64,000 nucleotides of DNA, taken from positions 62,001 through 126,000 of the forward strand of contig CALFEQ010000024.1 in the NCBI GenBank assembly GCA_937949945.1. The letters are read 5' to 3'. Below the pieces are notes generated by a model that saw only the letters and a program-made list of their open reading frames with translations, was not told where the DNA came from and made no database searches. Below are positions 8,193-17,444 of the stretch, piece after piece; the stretch's first letter is position 1, and every line of letters starts with the position of its first letter. Made by a program: the position numbers and the translations under genes. The DNA is from an uncultured Myxococcales bacterium (GTDB lineage Bacteria > Myxococcota_A > Polyangia > Polyangiales > Polyangiaceae).

Positions 8193-8621
8193 TCAAGTGC
8201 GGACGCGAAGCGTCTGCGACACCCGTGTGCCGGCGAGCACCTTCTCGATCTGCTCCGCCAGGATGGTCGCCGGGCAGGGCTTCACGAGGAACGCATCCGC
8301 ACCCGCCATGAGCGCGGCCTCGATGTCCTGGCGTGCGAAGAACGCCGTGAGGACGATCACGGGGACGTCCTTCATGCGGCCGTCGTCCCGCCACGCGCGT
8401 GCGAGCTCGAGCCCGTCACCGTCGGGCAGGCAGCAGTCGAGCAACACCACGTCCGGACGGCGCGCGCGCGCCGCCCGGCGCGCCTCTTCGATCGTACCCG
8501 CGCGTATCACGTCGTAGCCGCACTGACGGAGCGTCGACGTCGTGAGGAACTGGACGTCGTCGTTGTCCTCGACGAGGAGCACACAGCGCGCGACGGGTCG
8601 GACACGAGCAGAGCTGCCCAT
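8193..8621 (-). CDS. single-domain response regulator (receiver only)
   Basis: The 142-residue product from the ATG at 8621 is one receiver domain: LLVEDNDDV acidic pair, phospho-acceptor aspartate in VVLLDCCLPDGDG, threonine in IVLTAFF, and the conserved lysine in FLVKPC. There is no output domain, so it probably relays phosphate or signals by protein contact, as CheY or Spo0F types do. Longer versions of the frame exist upstream, but the added residues are not receiver-like. The gene ends two bases from the convergent small ORF at 8014. The same FL/LS-KPCP signature recurs in the receiver at 19873, suggesting related proteins. Confidence 0.9.
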   Translation of the reverse strand: MGSSARVRPVARCVLLVEDNDDVQFLTTSTLRQCGYDVIRAGTIEEARRAARARRPDVVLLDCCLPDGDGLELARAWRDDGRMKDVPVIVLTAFFARQDIEAALMAGADAFLVKPCPATILAEQIEKVLAGTRVSQTLRVRT

Positions 8622-8705
8622 GCTCGATCGGGATGCAGCATCCGAGCCGACCCGTGCATCGCGCGCGCGCACGAGATGGGTGCGCCTGGGTGATGGATGC
8701 CGGCG

Positions 8706-9236
8706 TCAGTGCGCCTTCTTCTTCCCCCGATGACGCTGCGGCGACTTCTTCGTCGGCTTCTTCTTGGCGGGCGCGGCCGCGGAAGCGGCGGCAGGAGCAG
8801 AGGGCTCCGGAGCGGCCGACGCGCTGGCCGCGGGAGGATCGCTCGCGGGAGGTTCGTCGACCGACGACGGCAGAGAGAACGTCATCGCCGGAGCGGTCGA
8901 TGCGAGGGCCGTCCGGCTCTTGAGGTTCTTCTCCGGCCCCCACAACGCGATGCCCGCGAAGCCGGCGCCCGCCACGCCGACCGTGATCAGCGCGAACAGC
9001 GCGATCGTCGTCATCGTCGAGTGCCTCGACCGGACGAGCCCGGTCCGGTGCAAGGGCTGCTCGGGGACATCCATCCAGAGCGGCGTGTGTTGTTGCGCCC
9101 GTCTCTCTCCAGCCGCTTCGGGCTCGGCGGTCGACTGCGCACCAACGTTGGATGCAGGTTGCACCATGGCTGAAGGACGTCCTCGCGCCGATTCAGCATC
9201 CATCATGCCAAGGGCCGGACGCCTCGAGAACACCAT
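8706..9236 (-). CDS. hypothetical single-pass membrane protein with Pro/Ala-rich, Lys-rich tail
   Basis: A 176-residue protein from an ATG at 9236 (alternatives at 9206 and 9167). One clear hydrophobic helix lies at about residues 76-99. The N-terminal 75 residues are polar; the C-terminal 75 are Ala/Pro/Ser-rich and end in a lysine-rich run (AKKKPTKKS...GKKKAH). Such tails in myxobacterial membrane proteins may span the periplasm or bind acidic polymers (inference). No family is recognised. It lies between the receiver gene at 8193 and nhaA, all on the minus strand. Confidence 0.65.
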   Translation of the reverse strand: MVFSRRPALGMMDAESARGRPSAMVQPASNVGAQSTAEPEAAGERRAQQHTPLWMDVPEQPLHRTGLVRSRHSTMTTIALFALITVGVAGAGFAGIALWGPEKNLKSRTALASTAPAMTFSLPSSVDEPPASDPPAASASAAPEPSAPAAASAAAPAKKKPTKKSPQRHRGKKKAH

Positions 9237-9363
9237 ATTTTCCGTTACCCGAACGACTCCGGGTTGGATCGACCGAGGACCGGTGGCGACCTTCGTCGAC
9301 CGGTGCGCGAGACGCTCATGCAACCCTACATCGTTGCTGGAAGGCTCGAAGACGAGGGCGCAG

Positions 9364-10779
9364 CTACATCTCGTCGGATTGCTCCGCCTCCGACGCCGTC
9401 GTCGCGCCCGAGGCGGGACGCGGTCGGAGCAAGAGCCGACCGGCCGCGAGCCCGAGGACGATCGCGAGCACGGACGCGAGCAGGATCCCGAGCTTCGCCG
9501 CCGCGAGATGCGACGCGTCGGGGAACGCCAGCGCCGCGACGAAGAGAGACATCGTGAACCCGATCCCGGCGACGAGCCCCAGGACCGGCAGCTCCCGCCA
9601 CCCGATGCCCATCGGCAGCGTCGCGATCCGGAGCCGGACGGCGAGCGCGCACGCAGCGAGGACGCCGATCGGTTTTCCGGCGACGAGCCCCACGATGACG
9701 CCGGCGCCGACGACGCCGATGGACGTCGTCGAGCCTTCGAGCGAGACACCGGCGTTCGCGAACGCGAAGAGAGGCATGATGCCGAACGCGACCCACGGAT
9801 GCAGCGCACGCTGGAGGCGAAGCGCGGGCGAGAATGCCTCGCGGCACGCGAGCTCGACGTAGGCCGCCTCTTCCGCGAGACGATCGGGCGAGACCCGACC
9901 TCGCTCGTTCTTCTCGAGCTCGACCTGCGCGGCGGAGCGGCGTGCGAGCTCGACCAGTCCTTCCGCGCCGAGCCACGAGCGGACCGGCGTGAGCATTCCG
10001 ACGACGACGCCGCCGATCGTCGGGTGCACGCCCGTCTCGAGGAAGCCGAGCCAGACGACGATCCCGGGCACGACGTAGATCGATGCGCGTCGGACCCCGA
10101 AGCGCTGGAGGAGCACGACGCCGAGGATGCCGGCGGCGATCGTGAGGAAGCCGGACGGCTCGACGGACCCCGAATAGAAGAGCGCGATGACGAGGATGCT
10201 CCCGATGTCGTCGATGATCGCGAGCGCCAAGAGCAGCACGCGCAGAGCCGGGGGCACACGCTTCCCGAGGAGCGCGAGGACGCCCACGGCGAAGGCGATG
10301 TCGGTCGCCATCGGCACGCCCCACCCTCGCCTCACCTCCGGATGTCCCGTGGTCGTCGCGAGGTAGAGGAGCGCCGGCGCGACCATCCCTCCGACGGCGG
10401 CGACGATCGGCAGCGCGGCGCGACGAAGCGTCGCGAGCTCGCCTTCGTGGATCTCGCGGCGGATCTCGAGCCCGACGACGAAGAAGAAGATCGTCATCAG
10501 GCCGTCGTTGATCCAGAAGTGGAGCGGGCGCTCGACGGCGACGCTGCCGATGCGGAGCCCGAGCGGGAGCTCGAGCAGATGGTGGTACGCGTCCGCCAGC
10601 CTCGAGTTCGCGATGATCATGGCAGCCGCAGCGGCGACCAGCAGCACGATCCCGCTCGAGGCCTCGACGTGGAGGAAGGACTCGATCGGCGTGACGAGGC
10701 GTCGAGCCCAGCGCCTCGCGGCGGGGGACGCCTCGGGGGGCGCCGGCAGCTTCAGATCGACTTCGAGGTTTGCTCCCAC
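9364..10779 (-). CDS. nhaA: Na+/H+ antiporter NhaA
   Basis: The 471-residue polytopic inner-membrane protein matches NhaA throughout: FWINDGLMTIFFFVVGLEIRRE, PMATDIAFAVG (D160, equivalent to E. coli D133), ALAIIDDIGSI (D190/D191, equivalent to the transport pair D163/D164), HPTIGGVVVG and FTMSLFVAALAF. It exchanges protons for Na+ or Li+ to regulate cytoplasmic pH and sodium. The GTG start at 10779 has a GGGAGG ribosome site five bases upstream. It is somewhat longer than E. coli NhaA, largely through a charged cytoplasmic loop near residues 280-310 and a polar C-terminal tail. It appears to be monocistronic. Confidence 0.96.
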   Translation of the reverse strand: MGANLEVDLKLPAPPEASPAARRWARRLVTPIESFLHVEASSGIVLLVAAAAAMIIANSRLADAYHHLLELPLGLRIGSVAVERPLHFWINDGLMTIFFFVVGLEIRREIHEGELATLRRAALPIVAAVGGMVAPALLYLATTTGHPEVRRGWGVPMATDIAFAVGVLALLGKRVPPALRVLLLALAIIDDIGSILVIALFYSGSVEPSGFLTIAAGILGVVLLQRFGVRRASIYVVPGIVVWLGFLETGVHPTIGGVVVGMLTPVRSWLGAEGLVELARRSAAQVELEKNERGRVSPDRLAEEAAYVELACREAFSPALRLQRALHPWVAFGIMPLFAFANAGVSLEGSTTSIGVVGAGVIVGLVAGKPIGVLAACALAVRLRIATLPMGIGWRELPVLGLVAGIGFTMSLFVAALAFPDASHLAAAKLGILLASVLAIVLGLAAGRLLLRPRPASGATTASEAEQSDEM

Positions 10780-10976
10780 GGGAACCTCCCGCGCAACTCA
10801 CGTCGCACCAGGAGGCTGGCGGCCCGACCAACCTCGATAGCTCCTGTCACGGGCAGTCGCCCGCGACACCCGGAGCCCCGCTCTAGATCAGCCGTACGCG
10901 CCCTGCAAGCACGGCTCGAGCGGCGAACGTACGACAGGGCGCCTTCGACGACCTACGTTCCCGGCGAGGTGCGCAC

Positions 10977-11216
10977 ATGGCCTCTCGCCAGGACACGACG
11001 GGGACGTCCCGCTGGACTTTCGTGCTGTTCTTCGTGTGGGCGCTGTCGAGCGCGTGGGTGATCACCGAGCTCGTCCGAGGCGTCCCGTTCCGAAAGGACG
11101 AGGTCGCCATCCCCGCGCTGGTTCTGCTCGTCGCCTCCGCCGTCATCGGCAGCCGGATCTTCGTCTTCTTCCAGGACAAGGTCCGTGAGCGCCGCGCTCG
11201 AGACGCTCCGCGCTGA
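10977..11216 (+). CDS. small two-helix membrane protein (79 aa), unknown
   Basis: An ATG at 10977 with GAGGTG upstream opens a 79-residue frame. Two hydrophobic helices are seen at about residues 13-34 and 44-65, joined by a short charged loop, with a basic C-terminal end (KVRERRARD). It lies between nhaA (minus) and the VWA lipoprotein (plus). No family is recognised. Residue distribution and the ribosome site support it as genuine. Confidence 0.65.
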   Translation: MASRQDTTGTSRWTFVLFFVWALSSAWVITELVRGVPFRKDEVAIPALVLLVASAVIGSRIFVFFQDKVRERRARDAPR

Positions 11217-11386
11217 AGCTGGGAGCGCCGAGGTACGCCCCCGCCCCGGAGGTCCGACCATCGGTTGCAGTTTGCATACGTACGGCCCGAACCGCCGACA
11301 AACGTCGGCTCGCGGCCGCCGGATGTTGGGCTCTCGCCGGCTCCGCACGGTACAGTTTGCAGCATCCGGGGGTTGGAGGTGCTGCG

Positions 11387-12532
11387 ATGAAGCGCGTTCT
11401 TGCGAGCATCCTTGTCGGCGTCCTCGCATTCGTCGGCTGTGGATCCGACGGCGACGACGGCAGCGGCAGCAACGGCGGCAACGGCAACGGCAACGGATTC
11501 GATGACGGCAAGAACGGCGACGGGTCGAGCGGCGGCGTCGGCGTGGTCGAGAACATCGACCCGAACGCGGCCTGCGCGAGCTCGCATGCAGGCGCGTCGC
11601 TCGGGCCCATCAACCTCGTGTTCATGATCGACCGCTCGACGAGCATGGTGCATGAACCGGGCGGCGGGTCGACGGAGGCGCTTCGCTGGGGTCCGGTCAA
11701 GGACGGCCTCTTGACGTTCTTCGGCGATCCGAAGTCGGCGAACATCAGCGCGGCTCTCGCCTTCTTCCCGATCAACCGAGGCGACTCTACGGAGTGCAGC
11801 GCGGCGGCGTACAAGGAGGCCGTCGGGTCGATGACGCAGCTTCCGAACCGAGCGGCATTCGAAGGAGCCTTCCGCCGACGACCGAGCGGGTACACCCCCA
11901 CGGTCCCCGCGCTCGAAGGCGCGATCGAGGCCGCGAAGGAGGTGAAGGAGAAGACCGGTCAGAACGTCGCCGTCGTCCTCACCACGGACGGCGAGCCCAA
12001 TAGCTGCCCCGAGAACCTCGGCCCGACGTCGGCCTACGTGAGCAAGGTCGACGCCGTCGCCGCAAAGGGCTTGGCCGCGGGCATCAAGACGTACGTCATC
12101 GGTGTCGGCCCCCACACGGGCAACCTCGACTCCTTCGCGAAGAACGGCGGGACCGGCAAGGCGATCATGATCCCGACGAACAACCCCAAGCAGGTCAGTG
12201 ACGACCTGATCGCGGCGCTCGGTCAGATCGCAAGCGCGCTCCTCGGCTGCAACTACGGCCTCCCCGCCCCGCCCGACGGTCAGACGCTCGACGTCACGAA
12301 GGTGAACGTGAACTTCACGCCGCCCGGCGGCTCGGCGACGACGCTCGCGTACAGCCACGACTGCTCGAACCCGAACGGCTGGCGGTACGACAACCTCGAC
12401 GCGCCGAAGGAGATCATTCTCTGCAACGCGAGCTGCGAGACGGCGAAGGCCACGGCGGGCGCGAAGCTCGACATCATCTTCGGCTGCAAGACGGCCGTCA
12501 CGCCGGGCGGCCCCGGGCCCGACGTCAAGTGA
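11387..12532 (+). CDS. von Willebrand factor A-domain lipoprotein
   Basis: This 381-residue protein has a lipobox ending at C18 (AFVGC), so it is probably lipid-anchored outside the cytoplasmic membrane. A Gly/Asn/Asp-rich linker follows, then a VWA domain with an intact MIDAS: DRSTS (82-86), a threonine in the GYTPT turn, and TTDGEPNSC. The distal part holds several cysteines. VWA domains bind protein partners through a divalent metal. A strong GGAGGT site precedes the ATG. Such lipoproteins are common in myxobacteria, and the ligand is unknown. Confidence 0.9.
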   Translation: MKRVLASILVGVLAFVGCGSDGDDGSGSNGGNGNGNGFDDGKNGDGSSGGVGVVENIDPNAACASSHAGASLGPINLVFMIDRSTSMVHEPGGGSTEALRWGPVKDGLLTFFGDPKSANISAALAFFPINRGDSTECSAAAYKEAVGSMTQLPNRAAFEGAFRRRPSGYTPTVPALEGAIEAAKEVKEKTGQNVAVVLTTDGEPNSCPENLGPTSAYVSKVDAVAAKGLAAGIKTYVIGVGPHTGNLDSFAKNGGTGKAIMIPTNNPKQVSDDLIAALGQIASALLGCNYGLPAPPDGQTLDVTKVNVNFTPPGGSATTLAYSHDCSNPNGWRYDNLDAPKEIILCNASCETAKATAGAKLDIIFGCKTAVTPGGPGPDVK

Positions 12533-12797
12533 TCGTCATGACCGCGGCGCGCCCGAACGCCGGCGATTAGCGCCGCGTTGCTGCCTGACAGTCTCACCGC
12601 CGAGCCACACACATTCTCCGCACACGCGCGAACGCCCGCCGTTCGCTGCATCCTACATGCGACCGCCATCGGATGCTGAGGCTCGCGAGCGTCATGAACG
12701 TGCCCGTCGGACCGTGTGACGAGCTACGCGCACACCTGCGAGCGATCTCGGCGCGTGACGCGAGGGAGACCTCGAACGTGCTCTCGCACGACGTTGC

Positions 12798-14471
12798 ATG
12801 TCGGCCATGCAACGCACCACGCGAAGGCTCTCGCTCATCGGCATCGCCCTGTTGCTCGCGAGCTGCGCGGATACCGTCGAGCGTTCGTCGTCGCTCGAGC
12901 GCGCGCCCGAGCCGCAAACCCCGGCTTCGGCCACGAGCGACACCGACGAGCGATCGGACAGCCGCGACTCGCTCGCTCCGGTGAGCAGCGGGGGCGCGCG
13001 CAAGCAGCGGAGCGCGGACATCGTCGCGGACGCGCACGCGTATGCCGTCGACGTCGCGGCGAAGGCCGGCGTGCAGGACGCGAGCTTCGTCGTCTTCGAG
13101 TCCACGAGGGGGACGGACGGCCTCTTGCACGTCCGCCTCGAGCAGCGGCACGAGGTCGAAGGAGAGAGCCTCAAGGTCTGGGGCGCCGACATCGTCGTCC
13201 ACGCGACGGACACCGAGCTGATCGGGCTCTCGGGCAACCTCGCCGTCGACCTGTACCTGCTCCAGCCGCGCACGCCCGACGTGCTCGACGCGGAGCAGGC
13301 CCTCGAGCTGGCGAAGAGGGATCGCTTCGGCGAGCGCGCGGTGCCGACGTCGCGCGAGACGGTCGAGCGCATCGTGTACGTCGACGCCGACTCGGTCTCG
13401 CACGTCGCGTACCGCACCGAGTTCTACAACGAGCTCGAGGGCGACATCCCGCCCGGCCTCTGGAACCACGTGTTCGACGCGAAGACGGGCGAGCTGCTCG
13501 CTCGGTGGAACGCCATCCACACGCTCGCGCAGGCGAGCGGGCCCGGCGGCAACGCCAAGCACGCGCACTACTGGAACGACGAGCTCGACGTCGAGACGCA
13601 CCCGGACGGCTACGTCATGACGACGGCGCAGCTCCGCACGACGGACATGAAGAACTCGATGAGCGGGACCGGCAGCGACGTCAGCGGTCCGCTCGGGAGC
13701 TTCACCGACCCGGCGATCAACGACGCCCACGGGTACGCGGAGATCACGCTGCGGATGATGAAGGAGTGGATGGGGCACAACTCCATCGACGACAACGGCT
13801 TCCGGATCGTCAGCCGCGTCCACTACGGAACGAACTACGAGAACGCGTTCTGGAACGGCGTCCAGATGACGTACGGCGACGGCAAGAACAGGTTCTATCC
13901 GCTGTCCGGCGCGCTCGACGTCGTCTCGCACGAGATCCACCACGGCTTCACGGCCAAGCACTCGAGGCTCGCGTACTCCGGCGAGCCCGGGGGCCTCAAC
14001 GAGTCGTTCTCCGACATCGCGGGCAAGACCGCCGAGTTCTTCTACAAGGACGCACCGAACTGGGACCTCGGCGCCGACATCTTCCGGTCGAACGGCGCGC
14101 TCCGGTACATGTGCACGCCGTCGAAGGACGGCCGGTCGATCGAGCATGCGTCGCAGATGAGGCCCGGCCTCGATCCGCACTACTCGTCCGGTCCGCCGAA
14201 CAAGGCCTTCTGCCGCATGTCGAAGCGCTTCTCGACGAAGGGCAATCCGGAGGGCGTCGCGACGAAGGACGGCGTGCGCCGCGCGGCGAAGGTGTTCTAC
14301 CTCGCGAACGCGAGCTACTGGACGTCGTCGACGAAGTACGTGCAGGGCTGCCAGGGCACGGTCGACGCGGCACGAGCGCTCGGGTACTCGGCCGACGAGA
14401 TCGGCTACATCAAGGACTCGTGGGCGGACGTCGGCATCTACTGCGACGGCGTCCTCCCGCCGAGCGAGTGA
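12798..14471 (+). CDS. M4-family (thermolysin-like) zinc metalloprotease, lipoprotein precursor
   Basis: The 557-residue preproprotein has a lipoprotein-type signal (LLLASC, C23), an FTP/PepSY-like propeptide at about 70-240, and a catalytic domain with DVVSHEIHHGFT (HEIHH 378-382, zinc ligands and catalytic E379) plus GGLNESFSDI, where E402 is the third ligand. This is the standard thermolysin layout. The propeptide should inhibit and chaperone the enzyme until secretion. A second ATG at 12807 is an equally good start. The gene stands alone and probably serves extracellular protein degradation. Confidence 0.93.
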   Translation: MSAMQRTTRRLSLIGIALLLASCADTVERSSSLERAPEPQTPASATSDTDERSDSRDSLAPVSSGGARKQRSADIVADAHAYAVDVAAKAGVQDASFVVFESTRGTDGLLHVRLEQRHEVEGESLKVWGADIVVHATDTELIGLSGNLAVDLYLLQPRTPDVLDAEQALELAKRDRFGERAVPTSRETVERIVYVDADSVSHVAYRTEFYNELEGDIPPGLWNHVFDAKTGELLARWNAIHTLAQASGPGGNAKHAHYWNDELDVETHPDGYVMTTAQLRTTDMKNSMSGTGSDVSGPLGSFTDPAINDAHGYAEITLRMMKEWMGHNSIDDNGFRIVSRVHYGTNYENAFWNGVQMTYGDGKNRFYPLSGALDVVSHEIHHGFTAKHSRLAYSGEPGGLNESFSDIAGKTAEFFYKDAPNWDLGADIFRSNGALRYMCTPSKDGRSIEHASQMRPGLDPHYSSGPPNKAFCRMSKRFSTKGNPEGVATKDGVRRAAKVFYLANASYWTSSTKYVQGCQGTVDAARALGYSADEIGYIKDSWADVGIYCDGVLPPSE

Positions 14472-14500
14472 CGGCACGAGGGACGAGGACCGCGGGCCCG

Positions 14501-15028
14501 CTACTGGCGGATCGGGAGCAGGACCGTGATGCTCGTCCCGTGCTCGTCGGGCTCGCGACGGGTCTCGACCTCGATGCGACCGCCGTGCGCCGCGACGATC
14601 TGACGGACGAGCGACAGCGCGAGGCCGTCGGCGTGCACGGCGCCACGGCGGCGCTCGAACAAGAACGGGAGCTTGTCGTCCGGGATCCCCGGGCCGTCGT
14701 CCTGGACGGAGATCGCGACCATGTTCTCGGCGGGATCGCCGCGGGTCACGTGCACGAGCACGGACCCGCCCGCCTCGCCGCGCTCGTCGCCGCGGGCGAC
14801 GTACCGTAGCGCGTTCCCCACGAGCGTGGTCACCGCCCACGCGATCTTCTCGCGATCGATGCGCAGGCCGGGGACCTCGCCGAGGGTCGCGACGCGCAGC
14901 TCGATGCGCGAGCGTGCGGCCTGCTCCATCAGCGGCCGGAGGCTCGCCTCGAGCAGCTCGGAGACGTCCGTCTCCTCCAGATGGAGGGGGATCAGCGTCT
15001 GTTCGGAAACGAGAGACTCCTCGCCCAT
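14501..15028 (-). CDS. histidine-kinase-type ATPase without H-box
   Basis: A 175-residue protein consisting of little more than a HATPase_c domain: VTTLVGNALRYVA (N72), QDDGPGIPDDKLPFLFE and the G2-type DGLALSLVRQIVAAHGG. No phospho-acceptor histidine helix precedes it; about 50 residues of linker do. It could be a kinase remnant, act on a partner, or bind ATP as a switch. GGGAGGAGG stands just before the ATG, and the start lies 37 bases inside the end of the upstream gene at 14992, indicating translational coupling. It ends 30 bases from the convergent M4 peptidase gene. Confidence 0.85.
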   Translation of the reverse strand: MGEESLVSEQTLIPLHLEETDVSELLEASLRPLMEQAARSRIELRVATLGEVPGLRIDREKIAWAVTTLVGNALRYVARGDERGEAGGSVLVHVTRGDPAENMVAISVQDDGPGIPDDKLPFLFERRRGAVHADGLALSLVRQIVAAHGGRIEVETRREPDEHGTSITVLLPIRQ

Positions 15029-15906
15029 TCCTCCTCCCGACGTGAGCCTCGAGGCCGGACGCTCTCCACCGCGCTCTCGGCCACCGGCGACGCGCCGCCG
15101 CCGATGAGGACGAGCTCGGCGCCCTCGTGATCGAGGAGCGCCGGCTCGAGCGGCGCGAAGCGACGCTTGCCGAAGCGGTCCGTGAGCTGATCGTCGTAGA
15201 GCGACGGCTCGCCGAACGGAGGCTCCTCCTCCGTCGGCTCCGTCGCGCGAACCTCGGCGCGCTCCTCCTCCGCCGGCCGCTTTCGGCTTCCGACGTCGCG
15301 CGCACGCGCTCGCGGTCGATATCGAGCCCGGTCGGGGTTGAACACCGCCGCGACGTAGCTCGCGCGCGGGACGATGTGAAGCTGCCGCCGAAGCGTGCTC
15401 GTGTCCGGTCCCTGCTCGGGATCGAGCTCGTAGAGAAGGTGCGCGTGATCGCGATGCGACGTGATCGCGTACGTCCCGTGCGCGACCTCGACGGCCTCGC
15501 TCTGGCGCCGCACGCCGCGCGTCTTCGTCGTGTAGGTCGTCGCTCCGAGGTCGGCCGTGATGTCCGCCGCGGGTCCGACACGCTCGACCCAGGCCCACTG
15601 CCGCTCGCGGACGCGCGCATCGGGCATACGCTTCTTCCCCACGGCGATGCGACGCGCGAGCGTGCGGTTCCGTGGCGCGAGCGTGAACGAGAAGCGCTGC
15701 ACGTCGCCGATCGACCGGGGCGTCCGGACGTCGACCTTGGGGCGGGCGAAGAAACGGATCTTTCCGACCTCGAGGACCACGAGCTGAGCCTCCTCCGCTC
15801 GGTCCGTCCTCGGGACTTCGTGAGCCGGCTCGTCGAGCGCCGAGGTCGTCGGCTCGTTCGACGTGGCGCTCGCGTCGAGGTCGACCTCGTCACCGGCGTC
15901 CATCAT
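14992..15906 (-). CDS. conserved-type hypothetical protein, coupled to a kinase-like ATPase
   Basis: The 304-residue soluble protein (ATG at 15906; ATGs at 15951 and 15903 are alternatives) has a well-ordered core: QLVVLEVGKIRFFARPKV, DVQRFSFTLAPR, GKKRMPDARVRERQWAWV, TKTRGVRRQ and HAHLLYELD. The pattern of a strand-rich core with conserved aromatic and basic residues reminds me of an uncharacterised bacterial family, but I cannot name it. The C-terminal third is charged and probably disordered. Its end overlaps the ATPase-domain gene at 14501 by 37 bases, so the two are likely co-expressed and may work together. It is divergent from the LysR gene. Confidence 0.7.
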   Translation of the reverse strand: MMDAGDEVDLDASATSNEPTTSALDEPAHEVPRTDRAEEAQLVVLEVGKIRFFARPKVDVRTPRSIGDVQRFSFTLAPRNRTLARRIAVGKKRMPDARVRERQWAWVERVGPAADITADLGATTYTTKTRGVRRQSEAVEVAHGTYAITSHRDHAHLLYELDPEQGPDTSTLRRQLHIVPRASYVAAVFNPDRARYRPRARARDVGSRKRPAEEERAEVRATEPTEEEPPFGEPSLYDDQLTDRFGKRRFAPLEPALLDHEGAELVLIGGGASPVAESAVESVRPRGSRREEEWARSLSFPNRR

Positions 15907-16175
15907 GTTGGTGAATGTGCGACCGCCGGATGCCAATGCGAGCGCGAGCATGAGCGCCCGCAATCTCGAGCGTTTCTGGATGGATGCGTGAGGCGAACCG
16001 GGCGGATCGGCAGCGGTCGAGGTCGAGCTCGGGCGCGGACGGGAGACCACCGCTCGAGCCGCATCGCCTCTCGCCCTCTCGGCCGTACGCCATGGGCGTC
16101 GCCGCCTGCTTCCCGCGACCAGAAGCCGGCGTTGCCGTCGGCTCCTCGCCAGGATACTCACTACCCCGTCGTTCA

Positions 16176-17078
16176 ATGCGCGATGCCGAGAGCCTTCGCT
16201 TCGATGACGTCGTCACGTTCCTGACCGTCCACAACACGCGTTCGATCTCCGCGGCCGCCCGACAGCTCCAGGTGACGCCTTCGCAGGTCAGCAAGGCCGT
16301 CGCTCGACTCGAGGAGTTCGTCGGCGCGCAGCTCCTCGCGCGTGGATCGCGAGGCGTCGCAGTGAGCATGGCGGGTCTGCGCGTCATCCCCATGCTCGAG
16401 GAGATCGCGCGCGGCGTGCGGGACCTGAAGAGCCGCCCCGACGCGACGCCGATGGTCCGCGTCGCTGCGCCGTCGTCGATCTGCTCCACCGTCGCGGGCG
16501 TGCTCGCGAAGAACACGCGCGGGATCCGTTTCTCCTGCCTCGAGCTCGATCCGGTGAGGACGCGAGCGCTCGCGTTCGAGGACGTCTTCGACGTCGCGCT
16601 GCTCGCGGACGATCGCTCGCTCGGCGAGCTCTACACGCACGAACGGCTCGGCGAGACGGAGAGCTGCCTGTTCGCGCGGCCGTCCCTCGCGGCGCGGCTC
16701 GGGCCGCCGCCGGTCAGCCCCGAGGCGCTACGAGGGATCCCGTTCGTGATGCCGCTATTGTTGCAAGATACACGCGTCACGAGCGGGCACGACCTGTGTC
16801 CGTTTCCGTTCGAGCAACGCACACAAGGTCATGCAGCGGCGACGTTCGGCGTCGCGCTCGAGCTCGCGACCTCCTCCGACCACGTCGTGTTCGGGCCGCG
16901 CGTCGCGGCGCGCGGGCAGCTCGCCCGCCGCGAGCTCGTGGAAATCGAGGTCGAGGGCTGGTCGGTGCGCTGGACGATCTACCTAGCGTGTCACACGACC
17001 CGCGTGCAGGCCAAGACCGCGAGAATGCTCAAGTCCGTGCTCTCGCGGTGGCTCGACGACTCCCTCACGAAAATCTGA
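16176..17078 (+). CDS. LysR-family transcriptional regulator
   Basis: The 300-residue length is exactly that of the family. An N-terminal winged helix-turn-helix is seen in FLTVHNTRSISAAARQLQVTPSQVSKAVARLEEFVGAQLL; the helix-turn-helix is at about residues 20-45. A periplasmic-binding-protein-type effector domain (about 90-295) follows. The ATG at 16176 begins directly at the family boundary. It is divergent from the hypothetical/ATPase pair at 14501-15906 across about 270 bases, so by family habit it may regulate that unit. The co-inducer is unknown. Confidence 0.93.
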   Translation: MRDAESLRFDDVVTFLTVHNTRSISAAARQLQVTPSQVSKAVARLEEFVGAQLLARGSRGVAVSMAGLRVIPMLEEIARGVRDLKSRPDATPMVRVAAPSSICSTVAGVLAKNTRGIRFSCLELDPVRTRALAFEDVFDVALLADDRSLGELYTHERLGETESCLFARPSLAARLGPPPVSPEALRGIPFVMPLLLQDTRVTSGHDLCPFPFEQRTQGHAAATFGVALELATSSDHVVFGPRVAARGQLARRELVEIEVEGWSVRWTIYLACHTTRVQAKTARMLKSVLSRWLDDSLTKI

Positions 17079-17214
17079 CGGGGGGACGGTGATGACGCGC
17101 CGAAAAGGCCTTGTTGCGACGCGTTAGTCGCCCGTCATCACTCCGTCTTTCGCGTCTCAGAAGCATCTCGCTGCATCTCGGCCCCAGTGTGAAAAAGTAC
17201 GCTGAGGATGGAAT

Positions 17215-17348
17215 GGTGGTGGATCTCACGACCACCGCCCCTGGGCAATTTGCCCATTTTCGCGCCGAAAACTGGGCCAAACCGACGCTTTGCACCTACA
17301 TGTCGCCCCTTTGGCGCACCTGCCTACCTTTTCCGTTTTGGAAAAGGT
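17215..17348. promoter_or_regulatory. four consecutive inverted repeats in the leader of the trypsin-like gene
   Basis: Within the 366-base gap between LysR and the protease lie, in order: GGTGGT/ACCACC (17215-17236, loop 10), TGGGCAATTTGCCCA (17242-17256, 7-base arms), TTTTCG-CGC-CGAAAA (17257-17271), and ACCTTTTCC-GTTTT-GGAAAAGGT (17326-17348, perfect 9-base arms). The stretch is richer in A and T than its surroundings. The sites could be operators, mRNA hairpins or a mixture. The last hairpin lies about 97 bases before the ATG at 17445. The rest of the gap shows nothing. Confidence 0.6.
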
Positions 17349-17444
17349 CTCTGTCCAGCCGACGGACTGCCGCGAGGGCCAAGGATGAGGTTCTTAACCG
17401 ACGCCCCGAACGAACCGCGGGCAGCCCCGAGGAGGAGGAGCACC

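Noticed and set aside
8764..11061. A 765-codon plus-strand open frame across nhaA
   Set aside because: NhaA on the minus strand is unmistakable; the plus translation is charged and featureless.
12594..15893. A 1099-codon minus-strand open frame
   Set aside because: It mirrors the M4 metalloprotease, whose HEIHH site is on plus. Its first part is out of frame with the genes at 14501 and 14992.
17208..17444. Upstream extension of the trypsin-like protease (frame open from 17208)
   Set aside because: It would put 79 non-signal residues before a clear lipoprotein signal and bypass the GGAGGAGGAG ribosome site at the 17445 start.
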